In this document: positions 27,229 to 36,427 of the stretch, piece by piece
Layout of the letters: the number at the start of each line of letters is the position of its first letter
How positions within the stretch are numbered: the stretch's first letter is position 1
NCBI GenBank assembly: GCA_025163595.1
Contig: CP104100.1
Location: 3,410,001-3,474,000 of the forward strand
Length of the DNA: 64,000 nt
Source of the DNA: Phaeobacter sp. G2
GTDB lineage: Bacteria > Pseudomonadota > Alphaproteobacteria > Rhodobacterales > Rhodobacteraceae
Reading direction: 5' to 3'
Position numbers and translations under genes: made by a program
Notes under the pieces: model-generated
The model's database searches: none
The model's input: only the letters and a program-made list of their open reading frames with translations
What the model was told of the DNA's origin: nothing

Positions 27229-28149
27229 ATGACCGTCCAAGTTCTTGGCCACAAATCCCCTGACACCGATTCCACCGGCTCCCCAATCATTTGGGCCTGG
27301 TACCTGAACGAGATCAAAGGTGTTGCCGCCGAAGCCAAACTGCTCGGCGAACCCAATACCGAAGCCGCCTTCATGTTGCAGCGCTGGAACCTGGACAAAC
27401 CTGCAATCATCGCTGATGTGGCGGACGATCAGCCAGTTGTCATCGTCGACACCAACAACCCGGCCGAGCTGCCCGCCAATATCAATGGCGCCGATGTGCA
27501 GGCCATCATCGACCACCACAAACTGGTTGGCGGCCTAGAGACCAAAGGCCCCATCGACATCACCATCCGCCCGCTCGCCTGCACCGCCACCATCATGTAT
27601 GATCTGATCGGTGACGACATGGCCAAGATGCCCGACGCCATCAAAGGCGCGGCGCTGACCTGCATTCTGTCGGACACGCTGGAATTCCGCTCCCCCACCA
27701 CCACCGACCACGACCGTGCCGTAGCCGAAAAGCTGGCCGCTGATCTGGGCATCGATATCGCCGCCTATGCCGCTGATATGTTTGCTGCCAAGTCCGATGT
27801 GTCGTCCTTTTCGGACGCCGAATTGCTGCGCATGGACAGCAAGGAATACGCGGTTGAAGGCACCAAGTTCCGCGTCTCAGTTCTGGAAACCACCGCCCCT
27901 GCGGTGGTGCTGGACCGTCAGGCCAGCCTGATGGAGACAATGACCACCGTCGCCAGCGAAGACGGTGTGGATCAGGTTTTGCTGTTTGTGGTGGATATCC
28001 TCAACGAAGAAGCCACCCTGATGGTGCCCAACGATCTGGTGAAAACCGTTGCCGAGAAAAGCTTTGGAGTCTCTGTTTCAGGCGACTCGGTTGTGTTGCC
28101 CGGCGTGATGAGCCGCAAAAAGCAGATCATTCCAAACCTGAAAGTCTGA
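27229..28149 (+). CDS. ppaC: Manganese-dependent inorganic pyrophosphatase (family II)
   Basis: The 306-residue enzyme has the DHH-family motifs GHKSPDTDSTGSPI, VIVDTNNPAELP, the DHH signature AIIDHHKLVGG, and a C-terminal domain ending PGVMSRKKQIIPNL with the phosphate-binding SRKKQ. It hydrolyses pyrophosphate to phosphate in the cytosol and needs Mn or Co. Pyrophosphate removal serves sulfate activation and nucleotide synthesis, both coded in this window. A good terminator follows. Confidence 0.97.
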   Translation: MTVQVLGHKSPDTDSTGSPIIWAWYLNEIKGVAAEAKLLGEPNTEAAFMLQRWNLDKPAIIADVADDQPVVIVDTNNPAELPANINGADVQAIIDHHKLVGGLETKGPIDITIRPLACTATIMYDLIGDDMAKMPDAIKGAALTCILSDTLEFRSPTTTDHDRAVAEKLAADLGIDIAAYAADMFAAKSDVSSFSDAELLRMDSKEYAVEGTKFRVSVLETTAPAVVLDRQASLMETMTTVASEDGVDQVLLFVVDILNEEATLMVPNDLVKTVAEKSFGVSVSGDSVVLPGVMSRKKQIIPNLKV

Positions 28150-28186
28150 GCAGGCGGTCCCCACAGCATCTGACCGCTGACTGTTT

Positions 28187-28215
28187 TAGGGCGTCCCAAT
28201 GGGGCGCCCTTTTTG
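28187..28215 (+). terminator. Terminator after ppaC
   Basis: agggcgtccc pairs with ggggcgccct around aat, followed by ttttt. It begins 38 bases after the ppaC stop and has the full intrinsic-terminator form. Confidence 0.88.
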
Positions 28216-28300
28216 TGCCCGCCTAAGTTGTTCTGCCCTGTCACGCTGACATGCCCCCCCGCCAGATTGACAGCGGATAAAAATCACCCACTGGGTTCTT

Positions 28301-28314
28301 TTTGTATATACAAA
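28301..28314. promoter_or_regulatory. 14-bp AT-rich palindrome upstream of the small RHH-like gene
   Basis: tttgtatatacaaa is a perfect palindrome 49 bases before the start of the 61-residue ribbon-helix-helix-like gene. Its position suits an operator or a symmetric -10 region. Self-regulation is a guess based on how such small DNA-binding proteins usually behave. Confidence 0.45.
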
Positions 28315-28363
28315 CGATATTCATTGTAGTAACAAGGTTACGCTTACCAAGGAGCCAACACAG

Positions 28364-28549
28364 ATGGCCAAAGCCGAAAAGACCAAAAAGGCCCGCAAGG
28401 ATGCCCAGCTTATCATTCGGATATCGAAAGAAGAGCGGGATGATTTTGTGGAACTTTGCGACGGGCTGGACACCAGCGCCGCCCGTGAAATTCGCCGCTT
28501 CATCCGTGGGTTCCTGCGTGAGCACGACAACACTAATTCTGAAACTTGA
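28364..28549 (+). CDS. Small ribbon-helix-helix-like protein
   Basis: This 61-residue protein follows an aaggag ribosome binding site. It has a Lys-rich N-terminus, a short strand (AQLIIRISKEERDDFVELCD) and two helices (DTSAAREIRRFIRGFLREH), the plan of MetJ/Arc/CopG-type DNA-binding proteins. The strand-helix-helix reading comes from its residue pattern, not from a search. It could be a repressor; no toxin partner is seen nearby. It is followed after 16 bases by a very Lys-rich small gene. Confidence 0.65.
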   Translation: MAKAEKTKKARKDAQLIIRISKEERDDFVELCDGLDTSAAREIRRFIRGFLREHDNTNSET

Positions 28550-28565
28550 GACAAGGACAAACGTC

Positions 28566-28700
28566 ATGAGCAAAAAAGCCGACGCCAAAAAAGCAAAAAT
28601 TAAAGACCTGAAAAAAGAAGTCAAACTGCGCGCAGCCAAAGTAGCCCGTCAGGAAGAAAAACTGAAAGCCGCTAAAAAAGCGCTGAAGAAAGCCGCCTAA
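28566..28700 (+). CDS. Very small Lys/Ala-rich helical protein
   Basis: The 44-residue frame begins MSKKADAKKAKIKDLKKEVK and holds 16 lysines and many alanines. It should form one long amphipathic, strongly basic helix, like tails of histone H1-type proteins. An aaggac stretch upstream is a passable ribosome binding site. A low-complexity frame of this size could arise by chance, but its tight spacing behind the RHH-like gene and the hairpin just after it favour a real gene. It may bind nucleic acid. Confidence 0.5.
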   Translation: MSKKADAKKAKIKDLKKEVKLRAAKVARQEEKLKAAKKALKKAA

Positions 28701-28723
28701 GCGCTGCTTGTTACCTCTGGCCA

Positions 28724-28741
28724 GCGGCACTTCGGTGCCGC
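28724..28741 (+). terminator. UUCG-loop hairpin after the small gene pair
   Basis: gcggcac and gtgccgc close over a ttcg loop, a very stable tetraloop. It lies 24 bases after the small Lys-rich frame. There is no T-run, so it may protect the mRNA end or mark a factor-dependent stop. Confidence 0.4.
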
Positions 28742-28931
28742 CGGTCCACATGCCTGAACCTGTGATACCGCTTTCTTTTCCCATGTAACGGTTTGCAGGC
28801 GATTTCCCCCTGCGCCAGTGCGGCCTGCGCGTTTCGCGGTGGCATCAGCCGGGGAACTCGGTCATATCTAGCCTCGCACAGCCCAGCCCGTCAAAACCAG
28901 ACGGCGCGGCGCAGACAGGAAAGGCGCATAT

Positions 28932-29807
28932 ATGACCCGCATCATTCAATCACTCGCAGAGGTCTCCGACCGCTACAGCGCGCTTTTTGTCGACCTATGG
29001 GGTTGCGTCCACAATGGGGTTACCGCCTTTCCCGAAGCCGTCGCCGCGCTACAGGCCTACCGCGCCCGCGGCGGTATTGTGGTGCTGGTGACCAATTCGC
29101 CAAAGCCCCGTGCCGGGGTGGCCGGGCAGCTGGCTGAATTTGGCGTCCCAGAAGACGCCTATGACACCATTGCCACCTCTGGCGATTCTGCCCGCTCGGC
29201 GATGTTTACGGGCGCCGTGGGCAGCAAGGTCTATTTCATGGGGGAATGGCAGCGTGATGAAGGCTTCTTTGAGCCGCTAGATGTCATTCACGATCCGGTT
29301 GAGATCACCCGCGCGCCCCTGGCTGAGGCTGAGGGCATCGTTTGCTGCGGTCCCTTCGACACTATGGCCGACCCCGATGTAAACCGCGCTGATTTTCTGC
29401 TGGCCAAGCAAAAGGGCCTGAAACTGCTCTGTGCCAACCCCGATATCGTCGTGGATCGCGGTGAAAAACGGGAATGGTGCGCCGGGGCGCTGGCACGGCT
29501 CTATACCGAGATGGGCGGCGAGAGCCTCTATTTTGGCAAACCCCATCCGCCGATTTATGATCTTGCCCGCCGCCGCCTGGCCGAGCTGGGCACCGACATC
29601 GCCGATGGCGATATTCTGGCAATTGGTGACGGCCCCCATACGGATATCGCTGGCGCCATGGGAGAGGGGATCGATTCCCTCTTTATCACTGGCGGCCTGG
29701 CAGCCCGTGAAACAAAAACCACCACCCAGCCCGATGCTGCAGCGCTAACAGCCTATCTCGAGCAGGAAAAATCAGCGCCGACCTTTAGCATCGGCTTCCT
29801 CAGGTAG
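28932..29807 (+). CDS. TIGR01459 family HAD hydrolase
   Basis: The 291-residue protein is a class IIA HAD phosphatase of the NagD type, the subfamily common in alphaproteobacteria. Motif I is ALFVDLWGCVHNG (nucleophile Asp), motif II is VVLVTNSPKP, and the GDGPHTDIAGA block is motif IV; YFGKPHPPIYDLA carries motif III Lys. The first motif has DLWG in place of DxDG, as in this subfamily. The substrate is unknown. An agga stretch precedes the start. Confidence 0.92.
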   Translation: MTRIIQSLAEVSDRYSALFVDLWGCVHNGVTAFPEAVAALQAYRARGGIVVLVTNSPKPRAGVAGQLAEFGVPEDAYDTIATSGDSARSAMFTGAVGSKVYFMGEWQRDEGFFEPLDVIHDPVEITRAPLAEAEGIVCCGPFDTMADPDVNRADFLLAKQKGLKLLCANPDIVVDRGEKREWCAGALARLYTEMGGESLYFGKPHPPIYDLARRRLAELGTDIADGDILAIGDGPHTDIAGAMGEGIDSLFITGGLAARETKTTTQPDAAALTAYLEQEKSAPTFSIGFLR

Positions 29808-30042
29808 ATAAATTATACCTACTTTTCATGTATCTAGCACACTTTCGATCCGCAGCACCATCGCTATAGGCGCCGGTTCAGCTGTGCTCGGCCATGCCTA
29901 ATTCAGAATTCTGAGCAGAGGGACGCCGTCAAAAAGCTCTTGATTTTCTGCACCTGCAAAGTAATAAAGTTGCCAACAGGCTCCATCTGGCGCTTTAAAA
30001 TTTCAAGAGCCCCTCAATCGGGGAGATCTCATGGAGGATCAA

Positions 30043-30486
30043 ATGTTGGACAACATGCCGCGCGGAACCATCTGCATCGAAGACATCGAAATGGGTATGA
30101 CGCGCTTTGTCCGCAAAGTGATCACCGATGAAGACATCGAAATGTTCAGCCAGGTCTCCACCGATCGCAACCCGGTGCATCTGGATGACGACTACGCTCA
30201 GGACACCATCTTTCAGGGACGCATCGCCCACGGTATGCTCACCGCCGGTCTGATTTCTGCGGTCATTGGCGAACAGCTGCCTGGCCATGGCACCATCTAC
30301 ATGAGCCAATCGCTGAAATTTCTGGCCCCGGTGCGGCCCGGCGATCTGGTGCTGGCCGAGGTTGAGGTGACGGATATCGTCATCGACAAACGCCGGGTCA
30401 AACTGGATTGCCGCTGCATGGTTGACGGCAAAAAGGTCCTGGTCGGCGAAGCCATGGTCATGGCCCCTTCGCGCAAGTTCGACTAG
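30043..30486 (+). CDS. MaoC-like (R)-specific enoyl-CoA hydratase
   Basis: A ggagg box five bases before the ATG at 30043 decides the start, although the frame opens four codons earlier. The 147-residue hot-dog protein has the hydratase motif with catalytic Asp and His: FSQVSTDRNPVHLDDDYAQD, then GRIAHGMLTAGLISAV. It should hydrate a trans-2-enoyl-CoA in fatty-acid or polyester metabolism. KFLAPVRPGDLVLAEV is the usual C-terminal strand. It stands alone, 97 bases before ribF. Confidence 0.92.
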   Translation: MLDNMPRGTICIEDIEMGMTRFVRKVITDEDIEMFSQVSTDRNPVHLDDDYAQDTIFQGRIAHGMLTAGLISAVIGEQLPGHGTIYMSQSLKFLAPVRPGDLVLAEVEVTDIVIDKRRVKLDCRCMVDGKKVLVGEAMVMAPSRKFD

Positions 30487-30583
30487 GTTCTCCCCACCCC
30501 CAGCAAGAGGTGAACACAGCCTCTTGCAAACTTCCGCAACGCCGCCACTTGCAAGCCTCTTTGCAGAGCGCTAGGCAGGCGAT

Positions 30584-31531
30584 ATGCGCATCATCCGAGA
30601 CTATCAATTTGTAGAGCAACAAGACCGTGGCGCCAGCGTCGCGATCGGCAATTTTGACGGCGTCCACCGGGGCCATCAATCTGTTATTGATCTGGCTCGC
30701 GCCGCCGCGCCGGAGGCTCCGCTGGGGGTGATGACCTTTGAGCCCCACCCGCGCGCCTTTTTTGCGCCGGACGCCCCGCCCTTCCGCCTGATGTCCCCCG
30801 AAGCCCGGGCCTCGCGCTTGGAAAAACTCGGGGTCGAGCGGCTGTATCAGCTGAACTTCAACGCCGCCCTCTCCAGCCTGCCCCCAGAAGACTTTGCCCG
30901 CAAGGTCATTGCCGAGGGGCTGGGCCTTGCCCATGTGGTGGTTGGCGCTGATTTCTGCTTTGGCAAGGGCCGCAGCGGTACCGCCACTGACCTGCAGCGC
31001 TTTGGGGCCGAGATGGGCTTTGGCGTCACCATCGCCCCCTTGATGAACCATGTGGACAATACCGTCTCCTCCACCGCCATTCGCACCGCCCTCAGCGAAG
31101 GCCGCCCCCGCGATGCCGCCGCCATGCTCAGCCACTGGCACCGGATCGAGGGCGAAGTCATCGGCGGCGAGCAGCGCGGTCGTGACCTTGGCTTTCCCAC
31201 CGCCAATATGTCCATCGACGGGCTGCACCCGCCTGCCTTTGGCGTCTATGCGGTGCTGGTGGATGTGTTGAATGGCCCGCATCAGGGTAGCTATCAGGGC
31301 GCGGCCTCTGTTGGGGTGCGGCCGATGTTTGATGGCGCACATCCCAATATCGAAACCTTCCTGTTTGATTTCACCGGCAACCTATATGGCGCGACCCTCT
31401 CGGTCGCCCTGGTGGACTACCTGCGCCCGGAGATGAAATTTGACGGGCTGCAAGCGCTGATCGACCAGATGGATGCAGATTGCGCCCGTGCCCGTGATAT
31501 TCTGGACGCCGAAATGCAGGCCCCAACATGA
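30584..31531 (+). CDS. ribF: Bifunctional riboflavin kinase / FAD synthetase
   Basis: The 315-residue enzyme turns riboflavin into FMN and then FAD. The N-terminal nucleotidyltransferase half has VAIGNFDGVHRGHQSVI and GADFCFGKGRSG; the C-terminal kinase half has GRDLGFPTANMSI and GVRPMFDG, then IETFLFDF. Length is normal. The stop overlaps the ycgN start by four bases, so translation is coupled to the two following genes. Confidence 0.97.
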   Translation: MRIIRDYQFVEQQDRGASVAIGNFDGVHRGHQSVIDLARAAAPEAPLGVMTFEPHPRAFFAPDAPPFRLMSPEARASRLEKLGVERLYQLNFNAALSSLPPEDFARKVIAEGLGLAHVVVGADFCFGKGRSGTATDLQRFGAEMGFGVTIAPLMNHVDNTVSSTAIRTALSEGRPRDAAAMLSHWHRIEGEVIGGEQRGRDLGFPTANMSIDGLHPPAFGVYAVLVDVLNGPHQGSYQGAASVGVRPMFDGAHPNIETFLFDFTGNLYGATLSVALVDYLRPEMKFDGLQALIDQMDADCARARDILDAEMQAPT

Positions 31532-31998
31532 ACGAAGGTATTGACCGCAAAGGTCTGAAAGCACGGTTCTGGGAAACCACGCCGCTGGAGCTGCTCAACC
31601 AGCAGGAATGGGAAGCCCTTTGCGATGGCTGCGGCAAATGCTGCCTCAACAAACTTGAGGACGAAGACAGCGGCGAGATCGCACTGACCCGTGTGGCCTG
31701 CCGTTTGCTCGACGACAACAGCTGCCAATGCGCCCATTATGAAAACCGCCACCAGTTCATCCCCGAATGTATCGTGCTCCGGCCCGATAATCTGGACAGC
31801 CATGCCTATTGGATGCCGCAGACCTGTGCCTACCGGCTGCTCTGGGAGGGCAAGCCCCTACCGCAATGGCACCCTCTGCTGACCGGCGACCGCAATAGCC
31901 CTCATGCCGCAGGCGTCACCGTGCGCGGCTGGACCGTTTCCGAATTCGACACCCCGGAAGAAGACTGGGAAGACCATATCATCGAGGAGCCTATCTGA
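31528..31998 (+). CDS. YcgN family cysteine cluster protein (UPF0260)
   Basis: The 156-residue protein has a Cys-rich N-terminal block (LCDGCGKCCLNKLED, then CRLLDDNSCQCAHYENR and FIPECIVLRP) that probably binds a metal or an Fe-S cluster, and a highly acidic tail. UPF0260/YcgN is widespread with no known function. It overlaps ribF at the start and the threonine aldolase by one base at the end, so all three should be made together. Confidence 0.92.
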   Translation: MNEGIDRKGLKARFWETTPLELLNQQEWEALCDGCGKCCLNKLEDEDSGEIALTRVACRLLDDNSCQCAHYENRHQFIPECIVLRPDNLDSHAYWMPQTCAYRLLWEGKPLPQWHPLLTGDRNSPHAAGVTVRGWTVSEFDTPEEDWEDHIIEEPI

Positions 31999-33056
31999 TG
32001 TTTTTTGCCTCTGACAATTCCGGCCCGGTGCCACCACAGGTTCTGACCGCGCTGGCAGAGGCAAATTCCGGCTACGCGATGGGCTATGGCGCCGATGCAG
32101 AGATGGCAGAGGTCACCGCCCGGATCCGCGAGATTTTTGAAGCCCCCGAGGCTGCGGTCTTTTTGGTAGCCACTGGCACCGCCGCCAATGCCCTGGCGCT
32201 TTCGACGCTTTGCCAGCCTTTTGAGACCATCTTTTGCACCCCCACCGCCCATATCCACGAAGACGAGTGCAACGCGCCCGAATTCTACAGCGGTGGCGCC
32301 AAACTGACCCTGGTGCCCGGTGCCCCCGGGTTTGACGACAAGATGACGCCAGAGGCTCTGCGCGCCACCATCGCCAAGGAAGAAACACGCGGCGTTCACG
32401 GGCCACAGCGCGGGCCGGTCTCTCTCACCCAGGTGAGCGAACGCGGCACGATCTACTCTCTGACCGAACTACAGGCGCTCGCCGCTGTGACCAAAGAGTT
32501 CGACCTGCCCCTGCATATGGATGGCGCCCGCTTTGCCAATGCCATGGTGGCCCTGGATTGCACCCCGGCTGACATGACCTGGAAGGCTGGCGTGGATGCT
32601 GTCTCCTTTGGTGGTACCAAAAACGGCCTTCTTGGGGTCGAGGCGGTGATCTTCTTTGATCCTAAACACGCCTGGGAGTTTGAGCTGCGGCGCAAACGCG
32701 GCGGTCATCTGTTTTCCAAGCACCGCTATCTTTCGGCCCAGATGCTGGCCTATCTCACTGATGATCTGTGGCGCGACAACGCGGTCAAAGCCAATGACAA
32801 CTGCGCCTATCTGGCCCAGGGGCTGCGCCGCACCAAGGCCCCCTTCCTGCATGAGCCACAGGCCAATATGATCTTTGCCGCCCTGCCCCGCGCAACCCAC
32901 CAGCGCCTGTTTGATGCAGGCGCCGCCTACCACCTTTGGGATGGCCCCCTCGACGGCGATCCCCAAGAGCAGGTTGCCGCCCGCTTTGTCTGCGACTGGG
33001 CAATTGAAAAGCAGCAGATTGATCAGTTCCTGGCCCTGATAACCCAACCAGAATAA
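31998..33056 (+). CDS. Low-specificity threonine aldolase family PLP enzyme
   Basis: The 352-residue enzyme has family blocks FASDNSGPVPPQVL, FLVATGTAANALAL, HIHEDECNAPEF, LHMDGARFANAMVAL and the PLP-lysine segment VDAVSFGGTKNGLLG. It should cleave threonine or other beta-hydroxy amino acids to glycine plus aldehyde. The ATG shares its first base with the ycgN stop. The exact substrate is unproven, since beta-eliminating-lyase relatives share the motifs. Confidence 0.92.
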   Translation: MFFASDNSGPVPPQVLTALAEANSGYAMGYGADAEMAEVTARIREIFEAPEAAVFLVATGTAANALALSTLCQPFETIFCTPTAHIHEDECNAPEFYSGGAKLTLVPGAPGFDDKMTPEALRATIAKEETRGVHGPQRGPVSLTQVSERGTIYSLTELQALAAVTKEFDLPLHMDGARFANAMVALDCTPADMTWKAGVDAVSFGGTKNGLLGVEAVIFFDPKHAWEFELRRKRGGHLFSKHRYLSAQMLAYLTDDLWRDNAVKANDNCAYLAQGLRRTKAPFLHEPQANMIFAALPRATHQRLFDAGAAYHLWDGPLDGDPQEQVAARFVCDWAIEKQQIDQFLALITQPE

Positions 33057-33134
33057 CCAGCCGCCCCACGTTCATCTTTGTAGGAATATTCCGGGGGCCG
33101 CGCCCCCTCCATGATCCTCAAGCCATGCCAGCCC

Positions 33135-33950
33135 TCAGGCCATCCCAGTCCAGAACTGTCGCAGCAGACCCGCTGTCACTGCGGCATGGGTGATGGGCAA
33201 CATATGGCCAGCCTGCGCAACCACTTCGCAACGGGCCTGCGGCAACCGTCGCGCCAAACCTTCATTGATCATTGGCATCACCGGCTGGCTGGCACCGCCG
33301 CTGAGCAAAAGAACCGGCATCTGAACCGGGTCCAAGGCGCCGGGTTTCAAGACGCCCTTGTCATCCAGATAAAGCGTTTCATAGCTTGTGGGAACCGCAC
33401 GCATCGCCCGCACCATGGCTGCCCGTGCCTGCTCGGACAGCTCTTCCCATTTTGGCTTCCCGGTGCCCCACATGCGATTAAACAGGCGTGTCGCCTGCTC
33501 TACCTCACCGGCCTCAAAAAGCGCATTAAACGGCGCCTCTTTTGCCTCCAGCGCCGCCTGCAGCTCTGGAGCCTCTTGTCGGGCAACTGCAAAAAGCACC
33601 GGCTCGATCAGCACCAGGCTTTTGATCTGCTCCGGGCGGGCCTGGGCCATACGCAGGGCCACGGTCGCCCCAAAAGAGTGACCAATCAGGTCAACCTGCC
33701 CTGGCTCCCTGTCCAGCAAAGCCAAACCAGCCGTCAGATTGGCAGTTTGAAAATCCACAGCTTCATCCCAATCCGGGCTGCGGCCATGGGAGAACATGTC
33801 AAAGGCCGTGAGCGTGATCTCATCCTTCATCAGCTCCGCCAGCCCGCGCCAAGCCCCGGAATGCGCCAGCGAGCAATGCACCGCCAAAACCCGGCGCGCT
33901 CCCGCTCCAAAACTGCGGCAATATACGTCGCTCACCCTGCCATCCTTCAT
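33135..33950 (-). CDS. Alpha/beta hydrolase
   Basis: From the Met at 33950 the protein has 271 residues. The open frame runs 89 codons further upstream, but that part overlaps the next gene and is Arg-rich, so it was rejected. Features are LAVHCSLAHSGAWRG (oxyanion loop), the nucleophile elbow LIGHSFGATVALRMA (Ser in GHSFG), the acid strand MPVLLLSGG and a C-terminal His in AQAGHMLPITH. There is no signal peptide. The substrate is unknown. It is 91 bases from the isomerase gene on the same strand. Confidence 0.88.
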   Translation of the reverse strand: MKDGRVSDVYCRSFGAGARRVLAVHCSLAHSGAWRGLAELMKDEITLTAFDMFSHGRSPDWDEAVDFQTANLTAGLALLDREPGQVDLIGHSFGATVALRMAQARPEQIKSLVLIEPVLFAVARQEAPELQAALEAKEAPFNALFEAGEVEQATRLFNRMWGTGKPKWEELSEQARAAMVRAMRAVPTSYETLYLDDKGVLKPGALDPVQMPVLLLSGGASQPVMPMINEGLARRLPQARCEVVAQAGHMLPITHAAVTAGLLRQFWTGMA

Positions 33951-34041
33951 CACTTGCTCTCTCACTTGTTCGGCTCTTGTGCCGCGCCAGTTTGCCCAGG
34001 CCAACACGGGGGCCTGAGCCGGGGTCTCCGTATGGGCGGGA

Positions 34042-34635
34042 TTATCCTGCCAGATGCTGTTCCAGATCCTCGATCCGATCCTGGCCCCAGAACCGCGCCC
34101 CGTCCTCAGTAATATAGAAGGGTGCGCCAAAGACCCCCGCCTTGAGAGCCTCCTCGAGGTTTCGCGCATATCTCTCCGCGCCGGCCAAGAGCCCGCTATC
34201 CGCCAGCGCGGGGTCAAAGCCGGCGCTGGTCAGACAGGATTTGATCACCTCATCCTGGGCAATATCGCGCTCCTCTACCCAGACCGCATGCATCAGCCCA
34301 TGTACCAATGCGCCCAGATCACCGCCCCCTGCAGATTGCGCCGCGATGATCGCGTAGGACGAAGGCGCAGCATTGGTCGGCCAATGTGCTGGCTGCAGAT
34401 TGATTGTCAGCCCATTCTTTTTCGCCTGCCGCTGCAGCTCGATCAACCGGTACTCCTGCCGCGAGACGTGACGTTCCTTGGGCGGTGTGCCACCGGTGCT
34501 GCCATAGAGCGCCACAATATCCATCGGTTTGTAGTTGATCTGAACATTCTGCCGCGCCGCAGCCGCCTCCAACCGTGTGCCAGCCAGATATGCATAGGGT
34601 GACAATGTCGAGAAATAATAATCAATGGTCGTCAT
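34042..34635 (-). CDS. 2-hydroxychromene-2-carboxylate isomerase family (DsbA-like fold)
   Basis: The 197-residue protein has the kappa-GST/HCCA isomerase opening IDYYFSTLSPYAYLAGTRLE, in which Ser replaces the first redox Cys and binds glutathione, and the C-terminal FGAPFYITEDGARFWGQDRI. A gggaga box precedes the Met chosen at 34635. The family isomerises hydroxychromene carboxylates in naphthalene breakdown, but no other catabolic genes are near, so a general glutathione-dependent role is as likely. Confidence 0.9.
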   Translation of the reverse strand: MTTIDYYFSTLSPYAYLAGTRLEAAAARQNVQINYKPMDIVALYGSTGGTPPKERHVSRQEYRLIELQRQAKKNGLTINLQPAHWPTNAAPSSYAIIAAQSAGGGDLGALVHGLMHAVWVEERDIAQDEVIKSCLTSAGFDPALADSGLLAGAERYARNLEEALKAGVFGAPFYITEDGARFWGQDRIEDLEQHLAG

Positions 34636-34741
34636 GGTGGTTTTCTCCCGCTTAGAACTAGGCTGGACGCTACGCACATGTTAAGCGGTGAGCAAGATCA
34701 CGAATCTGTCACATAGCCATTGCTGCCGGGGATATCAGCCA

Positions 34742-35764
34742 ATGCCGACTTTGCACGAACCCAAGCTCATCGCTGGGAACGCCAACCTCCCGCTCGCCAC
34801 TTCCATTGCCCGCCGTATGAGCATGCACCGCGGTGTCGACCAAGGCCTGGTCGATGCCCGCGTTGAACGTTTTAACGACGGTGAGATCTTTGTTGAGGTC
34901 TACGAGAACGTGCGCGGCGAGGATATGTTCATCATTCAGCCGACCTCCAATCCGGCCAACGACAACCTTATGGAGCTTTTGATCATTTCGGATGCCCTGC
35001 GCCGCTCTTCTGCGCAACGTATCACCGCTGTGATCCCCTATTTCGGCTACGCCCGCCAGGACCGCCGCACCAAGGCCCGCACGCCGATCTCCGCCAAACT
35101 GGTCGCAAATATGCTGACCGGCGCGGGTATCGAGCGGGTTCTGACCATGGATCTGCATGCCGCGCAGATCCAGGGCTTCTTTGATATTCCGGTGGACAAC
35201 CTTTATGCGTCACCGATCTTTGCCCTGGATGTGAAAAACCAGTTCAAGGACAGCATGGACGAGCTCATGGTGGTCTCTCCCGATGTGGGCGGCGTTGCCC
35301 GCGCCCGAGAGTTGGCCAAACGCATCAACGCGCCGCTATCGATCGTCGACAAACGCCGTGAAAAAGCTGGTGAAGTAGCCGAGATGACCGTAATCGGCAA
35401 TGTGCAGGACAAGATCTGCCTGATCATTGACGACATGTGCGACACCGCTGGCACCCTGTGCAAGGCTGCGCAGGTGCTGCTGGACAATGGCGCCAAAGAG
35501 GTCCACGCCTATATCACCCACGGCGTGATGAGCGGCCCTGCGGTGGAACGCGTCACCAATTCGGTGATGAAGTCACTGGTGCTAACCGATTCCATCCAGC
35601 CCACCGAAGCCGTAAGCAATGCGCCCAACATCCGCATCCTGCCCACGGCGCCGCTGTTCACTCAGGCAATCCTGAACATCTGGCACGGCACCTCGGTGTC
35701 CTCGCTGTTTGAGGACAAGACCCTGATCCCGATCTACGAGTCGCTGTATTCCAACGGCGTCTAA
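34742..35764 (+). CDS. prs: Ribose-phosphate pyrophosphokinase
   Basis: The 340-residue enzyme makes PRPP from ribose-5-phosphate and ATP, feeding purine, pyrimidine, histidine and tryptophan synthesis. It has [20 protein letters not shown], the ATP loop [20 protein letters not shown], the metal-binding [11 protein letters not shown], and the PRPP loop [15 protein letters not shown]. The Met at 34742 gives the standard N-terminus; 18 upstream codons were dropped. A good terminator follows. Confidence 0.97.
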   Translation: MPTLHEPKLIAGNANLPLATSIARRMSMHRGVDQGLVDARVERFNDGEIFVEVYENVRGEDMFIIQPTSNPANDNLMELLIISDALRRSSAQRITAVIPYFGYARQDRRTKARTPISAKLVANMLTGAGIERVLTMDLHAAQIQGFFDIPVDNLYASPIFALDVKNQFKDSMDELMVVSPDVGGVARARELAKRINAPLSIVDKRREKAGEVAEMTVIGNVQDKICLIIDDMCDTAGTLCKAAQVLLDNGAKEVHAYITHGVMSGPAVERVTNSVMKSLVLTDSIQPTEAVSNAPNIRILPTAPLFTQAILNIWHGTSVSSLFEDKTLIPIYESLYSNGV

Positions 35765-35787
35765 GCCCGCATCACCCCCATCACAAA

Positions 35788-35820
35788 GGCCCCGCGCGGA
35801 ACTCTGCCGGGGTCTTTTTT
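35788..35820 (+). terminator. Terminator after prs
   Basis: ggccccg and cggggtc (one G-U pair) form the stem around a 13-base loop, followed by tttttt. It begins 23 bases after the prs stop. Confidence 0.82.
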
Positions 35821-35923
35821 ATTAAGTGCAAGTGGTAATGCTGCAAGAGTACAGCTTCCATTTCAATGTCAGCAATGAGCTCACTTTACCGGATGCCGCA
35901 CCATCAATGAAGGTCCGGTTAAC

Positions 35924-36427
35924 TCAGAGTTTCGTGTCAACGTGATGCATCACCACATTGAAACCTTCCTCAGGTGAAGGAGCGACGAAGTATTTCGAAA
36001 TTTGTCGGAATTGCTCTTCTGTTGCCGCAAATGGATGATCGCCTTGAGCATTGCGAGCATGAAGCCGCGCGATACAGACTTCGTCAGGGACATCTAAAAC
36101 GTGAAGTTTGTGTGCAGCCTTCGTCTGTTCCAAGATGTCCCGCATCCAATCACGCGAAGCAATCGTGTTTGCTTGGAAGTCCAAAACGACTGAAATTCCC
36201 TCATGTAGCAATGAGACGACGTGTGGTCCCATGACCTCGCGAAACTTTAACATGAACCGCATGTAGTCCGAAATCGACGACATTTCTTCAGAATAAAGAC
36301 CATTCAGCCAATCATCTTCAGCAATCACAATAGTTCCCGCCGTGCGACTAAGTTGGGCAGTCAGAGTGGATTTTCCAGAAGCAATTTTTCCGCACAACAG
36401 GTGCAGAGTTGGCGTTGTCGAGGACAT
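35924..36427 (-). CDS. P-loop kinase-like ATP-binding protein
   Basis: The 167-residue protein begins with a Walker A loop, LLCGKIASGKSTLTAQL, followed by EDDWLNGLY and VVLDFQANTIASRDWMRDIL, a layout found in small AAA/zeta-toxin-like and shikimate/gluconate kinase-like proteins. The LIDxxR-type lid is CIARLHARNAQGDHPF. The substrate cannot be told, though antibiotic or nucleotide phosphorylation is typical of relatives. The gene is AT-richer than its neighbours and stands alone, which suggests recent transfer. A zeta-type antitoxin partner is not seen. Confidence 0.75.
   Translation of the reverse strand: MSSTTPTLHLLCGKIASGKSTLTAQLSRTAGTIVIAEDDWLNGLYSEEMSSISDYMRFMLKFREVMGPHVVSLLHEGISVVLDFQANTIASRDWMRDILEQTKAAHKLHVLDVPDEVCIARLHARNAQGDHPFAATEEQFRQISKYFVAPSPEEGFNVVMHHVDTKL

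Noticed and set aside
33951..34217. N-terminal extension of the alpha/beta hydrolase frame
   Set aside because: It overlaps the isomerase gene, is Arg-rich, and a better start lies at 33950.
35924..36427. Zeta toxin of a toxin-antitoxin pair
   Set aside because: Walker A fits, but there is no adjacent small antitoxin gene.
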